Origin: Brevundimonas abyssalis TAR-001
GTDB taxonomy: Bacteria; Pseudomonadota; Alphaproteobacteria; Caulobacterales; Caulobacteraceae
Length of the DNA: 64,000 nucleotides
Assembly (NCBI RefSeq): GCF_000466985.1
Contig: NZ_BATC01000004.1
Coordinates: forward strand, 35,407-99,406
Reading direction: 5' to 3'
Both the position numbers and the translations under genes were made by a program. This document shows, piece after piece, positions 31,576 to 39,135 of the stretch (position 1 is its first letter; every line of letters starts with the position of its first letter). Below the pieces are notes generated by a model. That model ran no database searches, was not told the DNA's origin, and saw only the letters and a program-made list of their open reading frames with translations.

Positions 31576-31863
31576 TCACGCCTTATTGGCTGCCGCCTGC
31601 TCCAGAATCTTCCGATAGCCCTCACGCGATAGCCATTGCGCGCGTTCGAGATGACTTTGCCAGCAACGGCGGGTCCGCAGTTCCTCAGCGACCGGATCAC
31701 GGTGAAGCACGATTCGCGCGACTTCTTTCCAGTCCGCGCCCTCGGCCTTTGCATCCAGCAAACGCAGATAGGTGACGTAATGCCGTTCATCATAGACGGT
31801 TATGGTGTCGCCGGTCGGCGCTTCATCGTCCACATCGGGATCGAGTTCGACGGGAACCCGCAT
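31576..31863 (-). CDS. DUF2285 small protein, QseM-like antiactivator
   Basis: A protein of 95 residues (MRVPVELDPDVDDEA...). The fold-bearing part, HYVTYLRLLDAKAEGADWKEVARIVLHRDP then ARRCWQSHLERAQWL-like and SREGYRKIL, is a lone DUF2285 domain. In ICEMlSymR7A the antiactivator QseM is such a protein and binds FseA and the quorum-sensing activator. I chose the ATG at 31863 because GGGGA lies about seven bases upstream. It is convergent with the FseA-like gene and ends 16 bp from it. The antiactivator role is inferred from family and place. Confidence 0.6.
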   Translation of the reverse strand: MRVPVELDPDVDDEAPTGDTITVYDERHYVTYLRLLDAKAEGADWKEVARIVLHRDPVAEELRTRRCWQSHLERAQWLSREGYRKILEQAAANKA

Positions 31864-31986
31864 AGTCATTCCCCGCATCCGAGAGGCTTTGTCTGCGGTG
31901 CGCCCCCGCAAACGATTCTCTCTGACTCTTGGTGATCGGGGAGTTCGAAACCGCTGTTACACGGCCCCATGGCCTTTAGCTCGGAA

Positions 31987-32010
31987 AGCCTGTTGTATAC
32001 GCCACAGGCT
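31987..32010. promoter_or_regulatory. Palindromic candidate operator near the antiactivator gene
   Basis: AGCCTGT (31987-31993) and ACAGGCT (32004-32010) form a perfect inverted repeat with a 10-base centre. It lies 124 bp upstream of the antiactivator start, in a 460-bp gap without a supported gene (31864-32325). It may be bound by an unlinked QseC-like or XRE regulator. Confidence 0.45.
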
Positions 32011-32033
32011 CCCCGACCATAAGGTCAAGGAGT

Positions 32034-32058
32034 TTGGTGCCGTCACGGCCGGCACCAA
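32034..32058. promoter_or_regulatory. Second palindrome in the antiactivator-rdfS gap
   Basis: TTGGTGCCG (32034-32042) and CGGCACCAA (32050-32058) are perfect arms around seven bases. It can act as an operator or a terminator stem. It is 24 bp from the first palindrome and both lie between two control genes. Confidence 0.45.
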
Positions 32059-32211
32059 CCGGTAACAGAGGGGTTTCGACGCCCCAGAGCAGCGCGTCTG
32101 CTCCACCCACATTCTTAGCCGAACCGCGTGCGAATGTCTTCGCCTATTCAATGCGGCAGGCGATGAGCCGCTGAAATCCCTCAACTATTAGCCGCGCCGC
32201 CCCGAAGGGGG

Positions 32212-32257
32212 GTGCCGCTAGCGCATAGGCGCAAATGCGGCACGCTACGCGCCGCCG
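32212..32257 (+). repeat. 46-bp repeat, copy A, upstream of the rdfS-like gene
   Basis: 42 of 46 positions match the copy at 58720-58765. Each copy holds inverted arms GTGCCGC and GCGGCAC about 18 bases apart. Copy A ends 68 bp before the RdfS-like start. The repeat sits upstream of the first gene of the transfer region here and of the first gene of the recombinase region in copy B, so it may be a shared regulatory site. Confidence 0.65.
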
Positions 32258-32325
32258 ATCCCTCGCCATGTTTCGCCACGGTCCGCTGCCGCCCCCGGCA
32301 GCCCAATCCCGACTGGAGGTGATCC

Positions 32326-32595
32326 ATGCCCAACCCGCTTGCGGGCCTGCCGCCGCGCCTGCTGCGCACCAAGGAAGCCGCGCGCTTCCTTGGCATATCC
32401 ATCCGCACCCTTGAGAAGCATCGCACCTATGGCACCGGCCCGACCTATCGCAAGGTCGGCGGTCGCGTCCTCTACACCGTCCGCGATCTGGAAGACTGGA
32501 GCGCGGCGGGCGAGCGCAAATCCACCCGCGAAAAGACCGCCGGCACCGTCTTTCCCGCGCGTCCCCTCACGCCCGAAGAACGGGGCGACTGCTAG
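32326..32595 (+). CDS. HTH DNA-binding protein, RdfS-like recombination directionality factor
   Basis: A protein of 89 residues with an AlpA/excisionase-type winged HTH: LLRTKEAARFLGISIRTLEKHRTYGTGPTYRKVGGRVLYTVRDLEDWSA (about 12-60, given in pieces: RTKEAARFLGIS, TLEKHRTYG, GGRVLYTVRDLEDW). It has a TGGAGGTGATCC leader. In the ICEMlSymR7A family the gene in this position (before traF and the relaxase) is rdfS, the excisionase switched on by FseA. With a serine recombinase at the other end, it may control excision or only transcription. Confidence 0.65.
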   Translation: MPNPLAGLPPRLLRTKEAARFLGISIRTLEKHRTYGTGPTYRKVGGRVLYTVRDLEDWSAAGERKSTREKTAGTVFPARPLTPEERGDC

Positions 32596-33672
32596 ATGCT
32601 GCGCGAGGACGATCACGACCCCGCGTTGCCGGGCGAGGGCAGCGAGCGCAGCCGACTAGACCCCTTTGTGGTCGCAACGGGCGACGCGCCGCCGCGCGAC
32701 CAGCGCGACTTGATGGAACGGCCGTTCTTCTCGCTGGCGAAGACCCCGCGCAGCAAGCCAATTCTCTACAAGGCCGCCGACATAGAGGTGCAGGTGTTCG
32801 GCATGCCCGAGCACGGCATGGCGACCATTTGGGACGCCGATGTGCTAATATGGGCGGCCTCGCAGATCGTCGCGGCCGAGAACAACGGCCACACCACGTC
32901 GCGCTTTGTCCGGTTTACGCCCTACCATCTTTTGCGCGCCATCGGGCGGCCGACCGGCAATCACCAATATCGGCTTCTGAAAGCCGCGCTGGCGCGGCTG
33001 CAATCGACCGTCATTGCAACCACCATCCGCAACGGCCCGCATTGGCGTCGCCGGCAATTCTCATGGATCAACGAGTGGGAGGAAATGACGACGCGCGCCG
33101 GCCGCGTCGAGGGCATGGAGTTCGTCCTGCCCGAATGGTTCTACAACAGCGTCATTGACCGCTCGCTGGTCCTGACCATCGACCCGGCCTATTTCCGGCT
33201 GACTGGCGGCATAGAGCGATGGCTTTACCGCGTCGCCAGAAAGCACGCCGGCCACCAGCGCCACGGCTGGATTTTCGAGGTCGTACACCTTCACCAGAAA
33301 TCCGGCAGCCTCGCACGGCCGTCCGACTTTGCGCTCGACCTGCGCCGGATCGCGGCCCGCCAGCAACTTCCCGGCTACCTGCTCCAGATCGAGCGGCAAG
33401 ACGGCCGCGAACTGCTGCGCATCCGCCCCGAAAGCTCATCAACAGGCACTGTTGATAACCCTGTTAATGCCATCGGCAGATCAGGCGCACGGGGTATCGG
33501 CACATCAGGCGCAGCACTATCGGCAGATCAGGCGCACGAACCGCAGCTAACTCTTTGGCCTGAAACGCGGAATCCGACCGCTAACTTATCTAACAGAGAA
33601 TCTAACTCTTTTTCTTTGACGCGCGCGCAGGCGAAGCGTGGTGCCGGTTCTGCCCGAAGTGGCGAGCCATGA
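32596..33672 (+). CDS. Replication initiator protein A (RepA-like)
   Basis: A protein of 358 residues of the plasmid RepA family found in many alphaproteobacterial ICEs. Core motifs include RPFFSLAKTPR, WDADVLIWAASQIVAAEN, FTPYHLLRAIGR and RWLYRVARKHAG. It starts directly after the rdfS-like stop. Its C-terminal coding region contains three iteron-like repeats. It may let the excised circle replicate before transfer. Confidence 0.8.
   Translation: MLREDDHDPALPGEGSERSRLDPFVVATGDAPPRDQRDLMERPFFSLAKTPRSKPILYKAADIEVQVFGMPEHGMATIWDADVLIWAASQIVAAENNGHTTSRFVRFTPYHLLRAIGRPTGNHQYRLLKAALARLQSTVIATTIRNGPHWRRRQFSWINEWEEMTTRAGRVEGMEFVLPEWFYNSVIDRSLVLTIDPAYFRLTGGIERWLYRVARKHAGHQRHGWIFEVVHLHQKSGSLARPSDFALDLRRIAARQQLPGYLLQIERQDGRELLRIRPESSSTGTVDNPVNAIGRSGARGIGTSGAALSADQAHEPQLTLWPETRNPTANLSNRESNSFSLTRAQAKRGAGSARSGEP
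33472..33536 (+). repeat. Three iteron-like direct repeats inside repA
   Basis: Copies of ATCGGCAGATCAGGCGCA at 33472-33489, 33496-33513 (one mismatch) and 33519-33536, spaced 24 and 23 bp. They lie after an AT-richer stretch with GTTGATAACC and GTTAATGCC (33451-33470). Helically phased repeats in or next to an initiator gene are typical of iteron origins. Confidence 0.55.
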
Positions 33673-33730
33673 CGGCCGCGCTCGACACGATGCGCCCGCG
33701 CAGCCCCCAGCACATCCCCGGAGACGAACA

Positions 33731-34249
33731 ATGACCCGTCGCGCCCACCGCAGCGCGCACGGCCGTCCGCTGCCGGACGGGCCTGCGCCCTTCACCACAT
33801 TGGTCGAGTTGACCTTCGAGAAACGCAAGGTCGAACACTGGATACGCTTCGGCCGCAAGAGCTACGAGCAGATCATCGACCGCCGCCGCAGCGTCGTCGG
33901 CTTCGCGCCGGGCAGCGTCTTTGCCTTCGTCCGTTGGGCATCTGGTGAGCATGGCACGGTTGTTTCGCGCATCGACATTGTGCGCGCCATCGGGCGCGGT
34001 GAGCCGTTCCAGACATTGCCCTTCGTGCGCCCCGGTGGCGAAATCCTGTTGCGCCTCGACGGCTGGCCCAAGGTGCAGCGTGCGCTTGTAGCTATCGACG
34101 CCGTGGATGCGCTCGGCCTCGATCCGGCCGACGCCTCGCCGGATCACTGGCGGCACGTCCACAACCGTTTGACCGCCAATCTGGAACCGCACGCCTACAC
34201 GCCCGAGCGACATGCCGCTTGGCTTCACCGTCGAAGGATCGAGCCATGA
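33731..34249 (+). CDS. DUF2840-domain protein
   Basis: A protein of 172 residues conserved between repA and traF in conjugative elements; function unknown. Visible blocks: TLVELTFEKRKVEHWIRFGRKSYEQ (in short, a basic N-terminal part), FAFVRWASGEHGTVVSRIDI and PYVRPGGEILLRLDGWPKVQ-like sequence. No membrane segment. It overlaps the traF start (ATGA type), so it is co-translated with it. Confidence 0.7.
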   Translation: MTRRAHRSAHGRPLPDGPAPFTTLVELTFEKRKVEHWIRFGRKSYEQIIDRRRSVVGFAPGSVFAFVRWASGEHGTVVSRIDIVRAIGRGEPFQTLPFVRPGGEILLRLDGWPKVQRALVAIDAVDALGLDPADASPDHWRHVHNRLTANLEPHAYTPERHAAWLHRRRIEP

Positions 34250-34791
34250 CGCGCCGCCGCACCCTCACGGTGACGGCGCTGGCGGTGATCGGCATCGCCG
34301 CCGCAAGCGCGGTCAAGACACCGACGAAACTCATATGGAACGCCACCGCCAGCGCACCGGTCGGATTCTACACCGTCGAGCCGGCCGAGCGGATCGACGT
34401 GCCGGAGCTGGTCGCCGTCATGCCGCCCGAACCGCTCGCCGCTTTCATGGTCGAGCGCGGCTATATCGCGCGAGGCGTTCCGCTGTTGAAGCGCGTCCTC
34501 GGCCTGCCGGGGCAGCGGGTTTGCCGCACCGGCCGCACGATCACGGTTGACGGGATCGAGATGGGCGATGCGCTGGAGCGCGACAGCCTCGGCCGCGATC
34601 TGCCCGGCTGGCAGGGTTGCCGCGTCATCGGCGACGGCCAGCTTTTCCTCATGAATTGGGAGGTCCGCGACAGCCTCGACGGCCGGTATTTCGGACCCAT
34701 CCCCGCAGCTTCCGTCATCGGCCGAGCGGTCCCGCTCTGGACCGATGAGGAAGGCGTCGGCCGCTACGAGTGGCGCGCGCCGACGCACTGA
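34246..34791 (+). CDS. traF: TraF-like conjugal transfer peptidase (S26 family)
   Basis: A membrane-anchored serine protease of 181 residues related to signal peptidase I. One N-terminal helix (about 7-24), catalytic Ser S36 in SAPVGFY and the general-base Lys K82 in PLLKRVLGLPGQ are visible. A late motif GRYFGPIPAASVIGRA follows. TraF processes and cyclises the TrbC pilin, which is encoded in the trb operon of this element. Confidence 0.9.
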   Translation: MTRRRTLTVTALAVIGIAAASAVKTPTKLIWNATASAPVGFYTVEPAERIDVPELVAVMPPEPLAAFMVERGYIARGVPLLKRVLGLPGQRVCRTGRTITVDGIEMGDALERDSLGRDLPGWQGCRVIGDGQLFLMNWEVRDSLDGRYFGPIPAASVIGRAVPLWTDEEGVGRYEWRAPTH

Positions 34792-34826
34792 AACCGCCCC
34801 CCGAAACCAATCGCAGGAGATTTCCC

Positions 34827-35162
34827 ATGGCAGAAATAGGCACCTTCACCCGCACCGAAACCGGCTATGCCGGGGAGCTTCATTCGTTCGGCCTCCACGA
34901 AAAGCTGTTCATCGTCCCGGCCAAAGCGAGCGACGTGAAAAACGCGCCCGACTATCGCGTGCGTCTCGATAGCGAGGACGGCCCGGACGCCGGCCCCGCA
35001 TGGAAAGACTCCAGCGAGAACGCTGGCGAGTTCGTGTCGATGCGATTGGAGGGGCCAATCTTCCCGTTCCCGATCCGCGCCAAGCTGTTCCAGTCCAACG
35101 ATGATCCATCGGTCTGGACCCTGCGTTGGAAGCACGCCCGGAAGATCGAGGATGAGGAATGA
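34827..35162 (+). CDS. DUF736 family protein
   Basis: A soluble protein of 111 residues, start MAEIGTFTRTETGYAGEL. The family is common on alphaproteobacterial plasmids and ICEs and has no assigned function. A clear AGGAGA lies seven bases before the ATG. The stop overlaps the start of the transglycosylase gene. Confidence 0.8.
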   Translation: MAEIGTFTRTETGYAGELHSFGLHEKLFIVPAKASDVKNAPDYRVRLDSEDGPDAGPAWKDSSENAGEFVSMRLEGPIFPFPIRAKLFQSNDDPSVWTLRWKHARKIEDEE

Positions 35163-36091
35163 CGGCCGCGCGCGTCCGGCCCGCCACCCGGTCAAAGATC
35201 GGCATCCCTTTGTTCGCGGAAAAGCCGTCGCATCCCTTCGTCCCGCTCGGCGACCAGACGGCCGGCGCGCACAGCGAAGGTCAGGGGCGGCCATCGGCCG
35301 GCGCTTGCGCCTTGCCCTTGACCGCAGCGAGCACGCTGGCAGGCTGGCGGCGAAACGGAGACAGGCCGGCATGGCATTGTGCCATCCTGCTGCTGGCGGG
35401 GGCGCTTTCAGTCTGCATCGGATCGGGCGTCGCTGTCGCGCAGTCCGTGCCGGTCGAGCGCCCGGCCGCAGCCCATCCCTTTGCGGCGCACATCTCCGAG
35501 GCGTCGCAGCGTTTCGGCATCCCCGAGCACTGGATTCGCGCCGTGCTGCGCGCCGAGAGCGCGGGCGACGTGCGTGCGATTTCGTCGGCCGGGGCGATGG
35601 GATTGATGCAGGTCATGCCCGACACATGGGCGGGCCTGCGCGTCCGCCATGGCCTCGGCCGCGATCCCTACGACCCGCGCGACAATATCCTCGTAGGCAC
35701 GGCCTACCTGCGCGAGATGTTCGACCGCTACGGCAATGTCGCGGCGATGCTTGCGGCCTATAACGCCGGCCCCGGCCGCTATGACGAGCACCGCGCGACG
35801 GGCCGCCCGCTTCCCGCCGAGACACGCGCCTATGTCGCCGCGCTTGCCCCGATCCTTGGCGGCGCGGCTCCATCGGATGCGCCGTTGCAACCACCGGCAC
35901 CGCAGCCCGACTGGCGCGAGGCACCGCTGTTCGTCATGCGGCCGGACGACACGCGAGCTGCCGCCGCGCCCCCGTCCGTGGTGCAAACAGGCGACGGCCG
36001 CGCTGCCGTTCCGGCGCGCGACCACGCCCGTGCGGAGTCGCAGGACGGCAGCATTTTCGTGGCGAGCGCCAGCGATGGAGAAACGCCATGA
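35159..36091 (+). CDS. Lytic transglycosylase, VirB1-like
   Basis: A protein of 310 residues that opens peptidoglycan for the conjugation channel. The N-terminal 70 residues are Arg/Pro-rich, followed by a membrane/signal segment (about 73-94). The SLT catalytic domain has E133-S134 in VLRAESAGD, SSAGAMGLMQVMPDTW and AAMLAAYNAGPGRY. The C-terminal tail is low complexity. It precedes the relaxase gene. Confidence 0.9.
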   Translation: MTAARVRPATRSKIGIPLFAEKPSHPFVPLGDQTAGAHSEGQGRPSAGACALPLTAASTLAGWRRNGDRPAWHCAILLLAGALSVCIGSGVAVAQSVPVERPAAAHPFAAHISEASQRFGIPEHWIRAVLRAESAGDVRAISSAGAMGLMQVMPDTWAGLRVRHGLGRDPYDPRDNILVGTAYLREMFDRYGNVAAMLAAYNAGPGRYDEHRATGRPLPAETRAYVAALAPILGGAAPSDAPLQPPAPQPDWREAPLFVMRPDDTRAAAAPPSVVQTGDGRAAVPARDHARAESQDGSIFVASASDGETP

Positions 36092-36204
36092 GGGCGGCGT
36101 TCCCGCGCTCGGCGGCGCTGATTTCGGCATCCAGTCCGGCAGGTTTGCGCCCGGCTGGATTCCCGGCAGGAAGGGCAGAAAAGACAGAAAGGGCGGAGGG
36201 CAAG

Positions 36205-36404
36205 ATTAAAGAAGACGGCACCATATCGGGCCGCTTCTGGAAATTATTGTTGTCTGCACACTGGTTAGGTGGCCAGTTCCGGCACCATGGTTTTGAGGGG
36301 CCGCGTGCCGCGATTTCGCGCAAAGCCTTGGCTTTGCAGGGTTTTGAGCAGCACCATAGGCGCAGATCGGCCGTTTTCCGGCATTTTCGGCCGGAGCCGC
36401 GCCT
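36205..36404. other. Candidate oriT region upstream of the relaxase gene
   Basis: This non-coding stretch directly before the relaxase gene is AT-richer than its flanks. It contains a perfect palindrome, GCAAAGCC-TT-GGCTTTGC (36320-36337), and a looser stem with GGCCG and CGGCC arms near 36372-36394. Relaxase genes usually lie next to their oriT, so the nick site is probably here. No nick motif was recognised. Confidence 0.4.
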
Positions 36405-38459
36405 ATGAGCGCAGACGACGAAAACCGCTTCCGTCCGAAGCCCGGCCGCATCCGATCCGACACGCCGAGGGCCGGCAAGACCAAGAGCTTTTTCACGCAG
36501 GTCAGGAAGATCACCCAGCAGCATCAGGCGGCAGCCTCCCGCGATCCTTCCATGCCGTCATCCGCCCGCCCGTCATCGCCGGGCCGGTCCCGTGCCGTGG
36601 TCGCCAGCGGCAAGGGCGTGAAGCGCGGCCGGGGCGCGAGCTTCGTGCGCGCCCGCAACATCTCCGGCCAATGGCATCATCGCCAGCCGGGCAGCCGCCG
36701 CGTGATCGTCAAGCAGCGGAGCGTCCGAGCCGCGTGGAAGGGCGGACGCGCCCGCGCGCATCTACGCTATGTTCAGCGTGACGGAACCTCGCGTGACGGC
36801 GAGCGCGGCCAGCTCTATTCGGCGCATGAAGACCGAGCCGATGGCGACGCCTTCCTTGATCGTGGTCAGGACGACCGCCATCAGTTCAGATTCATCGTCT
36901 CGCCCGAGGATGGCGCGGAGCTATCGGACCTCACCGCCTACACCCGCGATTTCATGAAACAGGTGGAAGCAGACCTCGGCGCCAAACTCGATTGGGTTGC
37001 CGTCAATCACTACAACACCGGCCATCCCCATGTGCATATCATCGTCAACGGCCGCAACGACACGGGCGGGGATCTGGTCATCAACGGCGATTATCTTTCC
37101 GCCGGCCTGCGCGAGCGCGCCAGCGAGCTTGCCAGTCTTGAACTCGGCCCCGTGACCGAGATCGAGCAAACGCGCAAGCTGTCTGCCGAAATCGACCAAG
37201 ACCGCTTGACCCGGATCGACCGCGCCATGACCGAGGAAGCCGATGCCCGTTTCCTCGACCTGCGCCATGAGCCGGCAGAGCCGAGGCGGCAGTTCGAGCG
37301 GACGCTGCGCCTGCGCCGTCTTACAAAGCTAGAGAAGATGGGATTGGCGACCGAGCACGCGCCCGGCGTTTGGGAGTTGAGCAAGGACATGGAGCCGGCT
37401 CTGCGCGAGCTGGGCGAGCGCGGCGACCTCATCCGCACCATGCAGAAGGCGCTCGGCCCGCAGGGCGGCGAACGCGATCCCATGAGCTTCCAAATCCATG
37501 ACGGAGCGCCCGAGACGCCCATCGTCGGCCGCGTCGTGGACAAGCACCTGTCTGACGAGCTGGGGGAGAACCTGACAGTCATGGTGGACGGGATCGACGG
37601 CAGGACGCACCACATCGCCGGTATCGCGCCCGAGCGGCTGGAGGACGCCCGTATCGGCAGCGTGGTCCAGATCGGCCCGGCCGAAGCGGCAGCCCGGCCG
37701 TCCGACCGCACCATCACGGCCATCGCCGATGACGGCATCTACCGGCCGAGCCGTCATCTGGAGCAGGCGAAGTTCGAGGGCCGCGCTCCGGGCGGCGACT
37801 ATGAGGGCTATGTCGATGCTCATATTCGCAGGCTGGAGGCGTTGCGTCGGGCCGGGATCGTCGAGCGGATCGACGCCGACCAATGGCGCATCCCCGATGA
37901 TCTGGTCGGCCGTGCAGCCGCCTATGACGCCGGCCGGGACCGGCAGGCCAGCGTTCGCGTCCTTTCCCCCGTCGGGCTGCAAAGGCAGATCGGTTCGGAT
38001 GGTGCGACCTGGCTGGACCGGCGATTGGTTCATGGTGAAACGGCCGACCTTGCGCCGGCCGGCTTCGGCCAGCAGGTGCGTGAGGCGATGGACCAGCGGC
38101 GCGAGCATCATATCGAACAGGGCGACGCCAGCCGAGCGCGGAATGGCCGCGTCTTCTACCGGCGCAGCCTTCTAGCCACCTTGCGCGAGCGCGAGGTTGC
38201 CCGCGTCGGCGTGGAGATGGCCGAGAACAAGGGCCTGCCGTTCCGCGCCGCCACGGACGGCGAGAACGTCAGCGGCAAGTTCACCGGGACCGTGCAGCTA
38301 TCCAGCGGCAAGTTCGCCGTGGTCGAGAAATCCCATGAGTTCACGCTTGTCCCGTGGCGGCCGGTCATCGACCGCCAGCTTGGCCGCGAAGTCATGGGCG
38401 TCGTGCAGGGCGGATCGGTGTCGTGGCAGTTGGGCCGGCAGAGGGGGTTGAGCTTTTAG
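36405..38459 (+). CDS. Relaxase (RlxS-like, DUF3363 type)
   Basis: The nicking enzyme of the conjugation system, 684 residues. The N-terminal 70 residues are basic. The HUH-type metal site is HPHVHIIVNG (H207, H209, H211). A DUF3363-like C-terminal half begins around residue 290 (LRRLTKLEKMGLATEHAPGVWELS) and ends with SWQLGRQRGLSF. It acts at oriT, then stays bound to the transferred strand and is taken up by the coupling protein. Confidence 0.92.
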   Translation: MSADDENRFRPKPGRIRSDTPRAGKTKSFFTQVRKITQQHQAAASRDPSMPSSARPSSPGRSRAVVASGKGVKRGRGASFVRARNISGQWHHRQPGSRRVIVKQRSVRAAWKGGRARAHLRYVQRDGTSRDGERGQLYSAHEDRADGDAFLDRGQDDRHQFRFIVSPEDGAELSDLTAYTRDFMKQVEADLGAKLDWVAVNHYNTGHPHVHIIVNGRNDTGGDLVINGDYLSAGLRERASELASLELGPVTEIEQTRKLSAEIDQDRLTRIDRAMTEEADARFLDLRHEPAEPRRQFERTLRLRRLTKLEKMGLATEHAPGVWELSKDMEPALRELGERGDLIRTMQKALGPQGGERDPMSFQIHDGAPETPIVGRVVDKHLSDELGENLTVMVDGIDGRTHHIAGIAPERLEDARIGSVVQIGPAEAAARPSDRTITAIADDGIYRPSRHLEQAKFEGRAPGGDYEGYVDAHIRRLEALRRAGIVERIDADQWRIPDDLVGRAAAYDAGRDRQASVRVLSPVGLQRQIGSDGATWLDRRLVHGETADLAPAGFGQQVREAMDQRREHHIEQGDASRARNGRVFYRRSLLATLREREVARVGVEMAENKGLPFRAATDGENVSGKFTGTVQLSSGKFAVVEKSHEFTLVPWRPVIDRQLGREVMGVVQGGSVSWQLGRQRGLSF

Positions 38460-38509
38460 CCATATCCATCCGTGAATCTCATGTTGAAGTATCCCAGCAA
38501 ACTGCTAGG

Positions 38510-38527
38510 CTACCTGCCGCACGGTAG
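38510..38527. promoter_or_regulatory. TetR operator, copy 1
   Basis: CTACCTG-CCGC-ACGGTAG, ten bases before the tetR ATG. Its half-sites match those of the second site at 39104-39121, so the regulator probably controls both itself and the transporter. Confidence 0.55.
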
Positions 38528-38536
38528 GATTTGGTT

Positions 38537-39088
38537 ATGGCAAAGATTGAGCGTGATGAGATTGTAAAACGTGCCACCGGACTTTTCCGCATCGGTGGCT
38601 ACGACGATACGTCGATGGCCCAGATCGCGGATGCCTGCGGAATCCGCAAGGCCAGTCTCTATCACCACTTCCCCGAAAAGGATGGGCTGGTCCTCGCCGC
38701 CATCGAGCGCATCCACGACCATTTCCGCGAACACATCTTCGCCATCGCCTACAGCAACGACACCGACGCCAAGCAGAGGCTCTATGCGCTTTGCGAGGCG
38801 ACGTTCGGCTATTTCAACGGTCGGGAAGGCGGATGCTTGCTAGGCAATTTCACGCTGGCGCTGACGGAGCGTGCGCCACGTTTTCAAGAGCCGTTGCGTT
38901 CGTATTTTGACGATTGGGCGAAAGCAATCGCGCATCTGCTAACCCCCGAACATGGAGCAGGCAAGGCGCGCGATCTGGCCTTCGATTCAGTCGCCCACGT
39001 CCAAGGCGCGATCATGATGATGCGCCTTTACAACGACCCCCAACATCTTCGCCGGGCGCTTGATACGAGCATCAAGATGCTTCCGTAA
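38537..39088 (+). CDS. TetR-family transcriptional regulator
   Basis: A repressor of 183 residues. HTH region: IVKRATGLFRIGGYDDTSMAQIADACGIRKASLYHHF, in pieces GYDDTSMAQIADACGI and KASLYHHFPEKDGL (about 15-48). A C-terminal ligand domain contains GGCLLGNFTLALTER. I chose the ATG at 38537 over the TTG at 38531. It is followed 47 bp later by an MFS transporter it probably represses. The ligand is unknown. Confidence 0.88.
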   Translation: MAKIERDEIVKRATGLFRIGGYDDTSMAQIADACGIRKASLYHHFPEKDGLVLAAIERIHDHFREHIFAIAYSNDTDAKQRLYALCEATFGYFNGREGGCLLGNFTLALTERAPRFQEPLRSYFDDWAKAIAHLLTPEHGAGKARDLAFDSVAHVQGAIMMMRLYNDPQHLRRALDTSIKMLP

Positions 39089-39103
39089 ATTTACTCTCAA
39101 AAC

Positions 39104-39121
39104 CTACCGGGTGGCCGGTAG
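39104..39121. promoter_or_regulatory. TetR operator, copy 2, before the MFS gene
   Basis: A perfect palindrome CTACCGG-GTGG-CCGGTAG, 14 bp upstream of the transporter ATG and sharing half-sites with the site before tetR. Confidence 0.65.
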
Positions 39122-39135
39122 TATATGGAGCGAAC

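Noticed and set aside
31957..32184. A 75-codon minus-strand frame in the control region
   Set aside because: No recognisable domain, no ribosome-binding site, and it covers both palindromes.
36088..36408. A 106-codon frame between the transglycosylase and relaxase genes
   Set aside because: Although it overlaps the previous stop as ATGA, its sequence is low in protein-like character and spans the palindrome of the likely oriT.
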